The translations under genes were made by a program, and so were the position numbers. From Phycisphaerae bacterium (GTDB lineage Bacteria > Planctomycetota > Phycisphaerae > UBA1845 > Fen-1342), in contig JALSRY010000750.1 of the NCBI GenBank assembly GCA_026984555.1, positions 1 through 7,202 on the forward strand: 7,202 nucleotides of DNA, written 5' to 3'. The stretch's first letter is position 1; every line of letters begins with the position of its first letter. Under the pieces are notes generated by a model. That model was not told where the DNA came from, ran no database searches, and saw only the letters and a list, made by a program, of their open reading frames with translations. Below are positions 4,707 to 7,202 of this stretch, one piece after another.

Positions 4707-7202
4707 GCGATACCAAACAACACGAGCCGATCGCAATCGTCGGTATGGACTGCCTGCTGCCCAACTCGCAGGGGCTCCACGAGTATTGGCGGACGATTCG
4801 CAACGGCGACGACGGCATCACCGACGTCCCCACGGGGTATTGGAACGCCGGCGACTATTGCGTAGACGAGCCGGGAACCGGCGATTACATCAAGTGCCGC
4901 CGCGGAGCCTTCATCCCGCCGACGACGTTCGACCCGGTCGAGTTCGGCATCCCCCCGACGGTGCTCGAAGCCACCGACACGGCCCAGTTGCTCGGGTTGA
5001 TGGTGGCCAAGCGTGCCCTGCGCGACGCTGGCTACGACAACGGCCGCGACTTCGATCGCAGCCGCACGAGCGTGATCCTCGGCGTCACGGGCACGCAGGA
5101 GCTGGTCTTGCCCTTGGGGGCGCGGCTGGGGCATCCGCTGTGGCGTCGCGCGCTGCGGGAGGCCGGTGTTGCCGCCGAGGTGGCCGACGAGGTCGTCGAG
5201 CGCATCGCCGCCGGTTACGTGCAGTGGCAGGAGAGTTCGTTTCCCGGTCTGTTGGGCAACGTGGTCGCGGGGCGGATCGCGAACCGGCTCGACCTGCACG
5301 GCACGAATTGCGTGGTGGATGCGGCGTGTGCGAGTTCGCTGAGCGCGGCGCACCTGGCGGCGATGGAGCTTTCCGCCGGCCGGGCGGACATGGTGCTCAC
5401 GGGTGGGGTGGACACGCTCAATGACATTTTCATGTTCATGTGCTTTCACAAGGCGCAGGCACTTTCGCCAACCGGCGATGCCCGAGCGTTTTCCGCCGAT
5501 GCCGACGGAACGGTGTTGGGGGAGGGTGTGGGGATCATGGTGTTCAAGCGGCTGGCCGACGCGGAACGCGACGGCGACCGCATCTACGCCGTGCTAAGGG
5601 GGATCGGCACGTCGAGCGACGGCCGCAGCCAGTCGATTTACGCCCCGCTGGCCGAAGGGCAGGCTCGGGCGTTGCGGGCGGCGTATGAGATCAGCGATGT
5701 CGATCCGGTCACGGTCGAGCTCGTCGAGGCCCACGGCACCGGCACGAAAGTCGGCGATGTGGTCGAGTTCGAGGCGCTCGCGAAGGTCTACCGCGAGGCC
5801 GCCGGGGATGGTCGCTGGTGCGCGTTGGGCTCGGTCAAGTCGCAGATCGGACACACCAAAGCCGCCGCCGGCGCTGCCAGCATGATCAAAGCCATCCTGG
5901 CGTTGTACCACCGCGTTCTGCCGGCGACGATCAAGGTCGATGCCCCCAACCCCAAGCTCGCTCTGGACGGCAGCCCCTTCTACATCAATACGGAGACGCG
6001 TCCCTGGCTGCCGCGCGCGGATCATCCCCGCCGTGCCGCGGTGAGCTCGTTCGGGTTCGGCGGGAGCAACTTCCACGCCGTGCTCGAGGAACCCGCGGCG
6101 GCAAGGCGCGAGCCGGCCTGGGACGGCTCGGTGGAGATCATCGCGTTGTGTGCTTCCGACGCGGCGGCGCTGCGCAGCACGCTGGACGAGTGGAAGCACG
6201 CGGCAGCCCAAGGACTGGGCGGGGTCGAGCTGGCCGCGCGGGCGGCGCTATCGCGGGCCACGTTTCAGGCGTCTGCTCCGTGCCGCCTGATTATCGTCCA
6301 CGAATACCACGGCGACCTGGGCAGGCTTGTCGACGATGCACTCGTCGCACTGGAGCGCAACGGCGCTTCACAGCCCTGGCATCTGCCCAACGTCTATTTC
6401 GGCACGGGGGAGAAGCCCGGCGCGGTGGCGTTGTTGTTTCCGGGACAGGGCAGCCAGTACGTGAACATGGGACGCGACCTGGTGTGCCATTTTCCCGAGG
6501 CGCTCGATGCGATTGTCGAGGCCGACGCGGACGCACCGGGGCTGGCAGAGCGCATCTACCCGCAGCCGACGTTCGCCGAGGACGAGCGCCGCGCACAGGA
6601 GCAGACCCTGACGCAGACCGAAGTGACGCAGCCGGCGCTGGGAGCGGTCAGCCTGGCGATGCTGCGGGTGCTCAGGCGATTCGGCGTCAAGGAAGACTTC
6701 ACCTGCGGACACAGTTTCGGGGAGCTGGTTGCGCTGCGTGCAGCGGGGCGTTTGGGCGACCAGGCGCTGCGCAAACTGGCTGCCTTGCGTGGCCGGCTGA
6801 TGGCCGAGGCCCGCGAGGTCGCCGACGGCGCGATGCTCGCGATCCAGGCCCCGCTCGAAGAAATCGAAACGCTGCTCTGTGGTACGACCGACGACGTAGC
6901 GCTCGCCAACCGCAACAGCCCGACCCAGGCGATCATCTCTGGTATGCGCAAGGCGGTCGACAGAATCGCCCGCACGTGTAGCCAGCGTGGTTGGCGCACG
7001 AAAATGCTGGCCGTTTCGGCGGCGTTCCACAGCAAGTTCATGGCACCGGCGCAGGAGCGTTTCCGCGCGGCGCTCGAAGAGATCACGCTGGAGCGCGGGC
7101 GCGTTCCCGTTTTCGCGAACGTGACCGGCGAGCCGTATCCGCGCGGCGCGCGGCGCGCGCGCGAGCTGCTCGCCTCGCAACTGACCAGCCCGGTCAACTT
7201 CG
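4703..7202 (+). CDS. pfaA: PfaA-type iterative polyketide/fatty-acid synthase, 5' part (KS-AT), truncated by window end
   Basis: Cytoplasmic type I megasynthase that builds a secondary lipid by repeated malonyl condensation. The 833 visible residues hold a ketosynthase (about 10-464) with AIVGMDC near the start, DAACASSL with nucleophile Cys209, EAHGTGT with His344, IGHTKAAAG with His384, and the terminal GFGGSNFH (452-459). After a linker (465-573) comes an acyltransferase with FPGQGSQY (579-586), GHSFGE with Ser671, LRGRLM with Arg696, and AAFHS with His776. Arg696 and the FH motif indicate malonyl rather than methylmalonyl use. Stretches such as RRGAFIP, EFGIPP, SFPGLLGNVVAGRIANR and NCVVDAACA match PfaA more than modular polyketide synthases. 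The ATG lies inside the pfaD stop (ATGA), so translation is likely coupled. ACP repeats, KR and DH are expected downstream but not seen. An hglE-like or other PUFA-related lipid synthase is possible. Confidence 0.94.
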   Translation, partial: MSDTKQHEPIAIVGMDCLLPNSQGLHEYWRTIRNGDDGITDVPTGYWNAGDYCVDEPGTGDYIKCRRGAFIPPTTFDPVEFGIPPTVLEATDTAQLLGLMVAKRALRDAGYDNGRDFDRSRTSVILGVTGTQELVLPLGARLGHPLWRRALREAGVAAEVADEVVERIAAGYVQWQESSFPGLLGNVVAGRIANRLDLHGTNCVVDAACASSLSAAHLAAMELSAGRADMVLTGGVDTLNDIFMFMCFHKAQALSPTGDARAFSADADGTVLGEGVGIMVFKRLADAERDGDRIYAVLRGIGTSSDGRSQSIYAPLAEGQARALRAAYEISDVDPVTVELVEAHGTGTKVGDVVEFEALAKVYREAAGDGRWCALGSVKSQIGHTKAAAGAASMIKAILALYHRVLPATIKVDAPNPKLALDGSPFYINTETRPWLPRADHPRRAAVSSFGFGGSNFHAVLEEPAAARREPAWDGSVEIIALCASDAAALRSTLDEWKHAAAQGLGGVELAARAALSRATFQASAPCRLIIVHEYHGDLGRLVDDALVALERNGASQPWHLPNVYFGTGEKPGAVALLFPGQGSQYVNMGRDLVCHFPEALDAIVEADADAPGLAERIYPQPTFAEDERRAQEQTLTQTEVTQPALGAVSLAMLRVLRRFGVKEDFTCGHSFGELVALRAAGRLGDQALRKLAALRGRLMAEAREVADGAMLAIQAPLEEIETLLCGTTDDVALANRNSPTQAIISGMRKAVDRIARTCSQRGWRTKMLAVSAAFHSKFMAPAQERFRAALEEITLERGRVPVFANVTGEPYPRGARRARELLASQLTSPVNF

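Noticed and set aside
4409..5449. 346-codon open frame on the - strand opposite the pfaD end and ketosynthase
   Set aside because: It is antisense to conserved catalytic regions and carries no motif of its own.
5818..6981. 387-codon open frame on the + strand
   Set aside because: It is out of frame with the KS-AT gene, which has intact active-site motifs throughout this interval. The translation is Arg/Gly-rich shadow.

Overview
The window is GC-rich and densely coding on the + strand. It holds three protein genes: an elongation factor G paralogue (59-2131), a PfaD-type flavin enoyl reductase (2838-4706), and the 5' part of a PfaA-type iterative polyketide/fatty-acid synthase (4703 to the window end, open at 7202). 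No gene is supported on the - strand. Very high GC, weak or absent Shine-Dalgarno sequences, an EF-G of the 'second paralogue' kind and Pfa-like lipid synthase genes together suggest a planctomycete or relative. This is an inference from remembered family features, not a database result.

Layout: 1-58 is a short stretch upstream of the EF-G gene. The EF-G gene is followed by about 700 bases without a convincing protein gene (2132-2837). That gap is not featureless. It has a G-run-rich segment just after the stop codon and a TACAAT -10-like box near 2218. A series of stem-loops follows between about 2308 and 2646, two of them with C(UUCG)G tetraloops. A stem followed by six T residues (2709-2742) looks like an intrinsic terminator, and an extended -10 promoter (TG-N-TATAGT, 2785-2793) lies just upstream of pfaD. 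The arrangement fits a small structured RNA or a long structured 3' UTR, ended by a terminator, with a separate promoter for the lipid-synthase operon.

The two lipid genes overlap by ATGA (4703-4706), so they are very probably one operon with coupled translation. The second gene shows a complete ketosynthase (Cys209, His344, His384) followed by a malonyl-type acyltransferase (Ser671, Arg696, His776). The order enoyl reductase, then KS-AT megasynthase, matches the pfa1-pfa2 order of terrestrial myxobacterial PUFA synthases rather than marine pfaABCD. The expected continuation beyond the window is tandem ACPs, KR and DH, then a PfaC-like KS-CLF-DH gene. The product (PUFA, or another secondary lipid such as a long-chain alcohol or glycolipid) cannot be read from this part.
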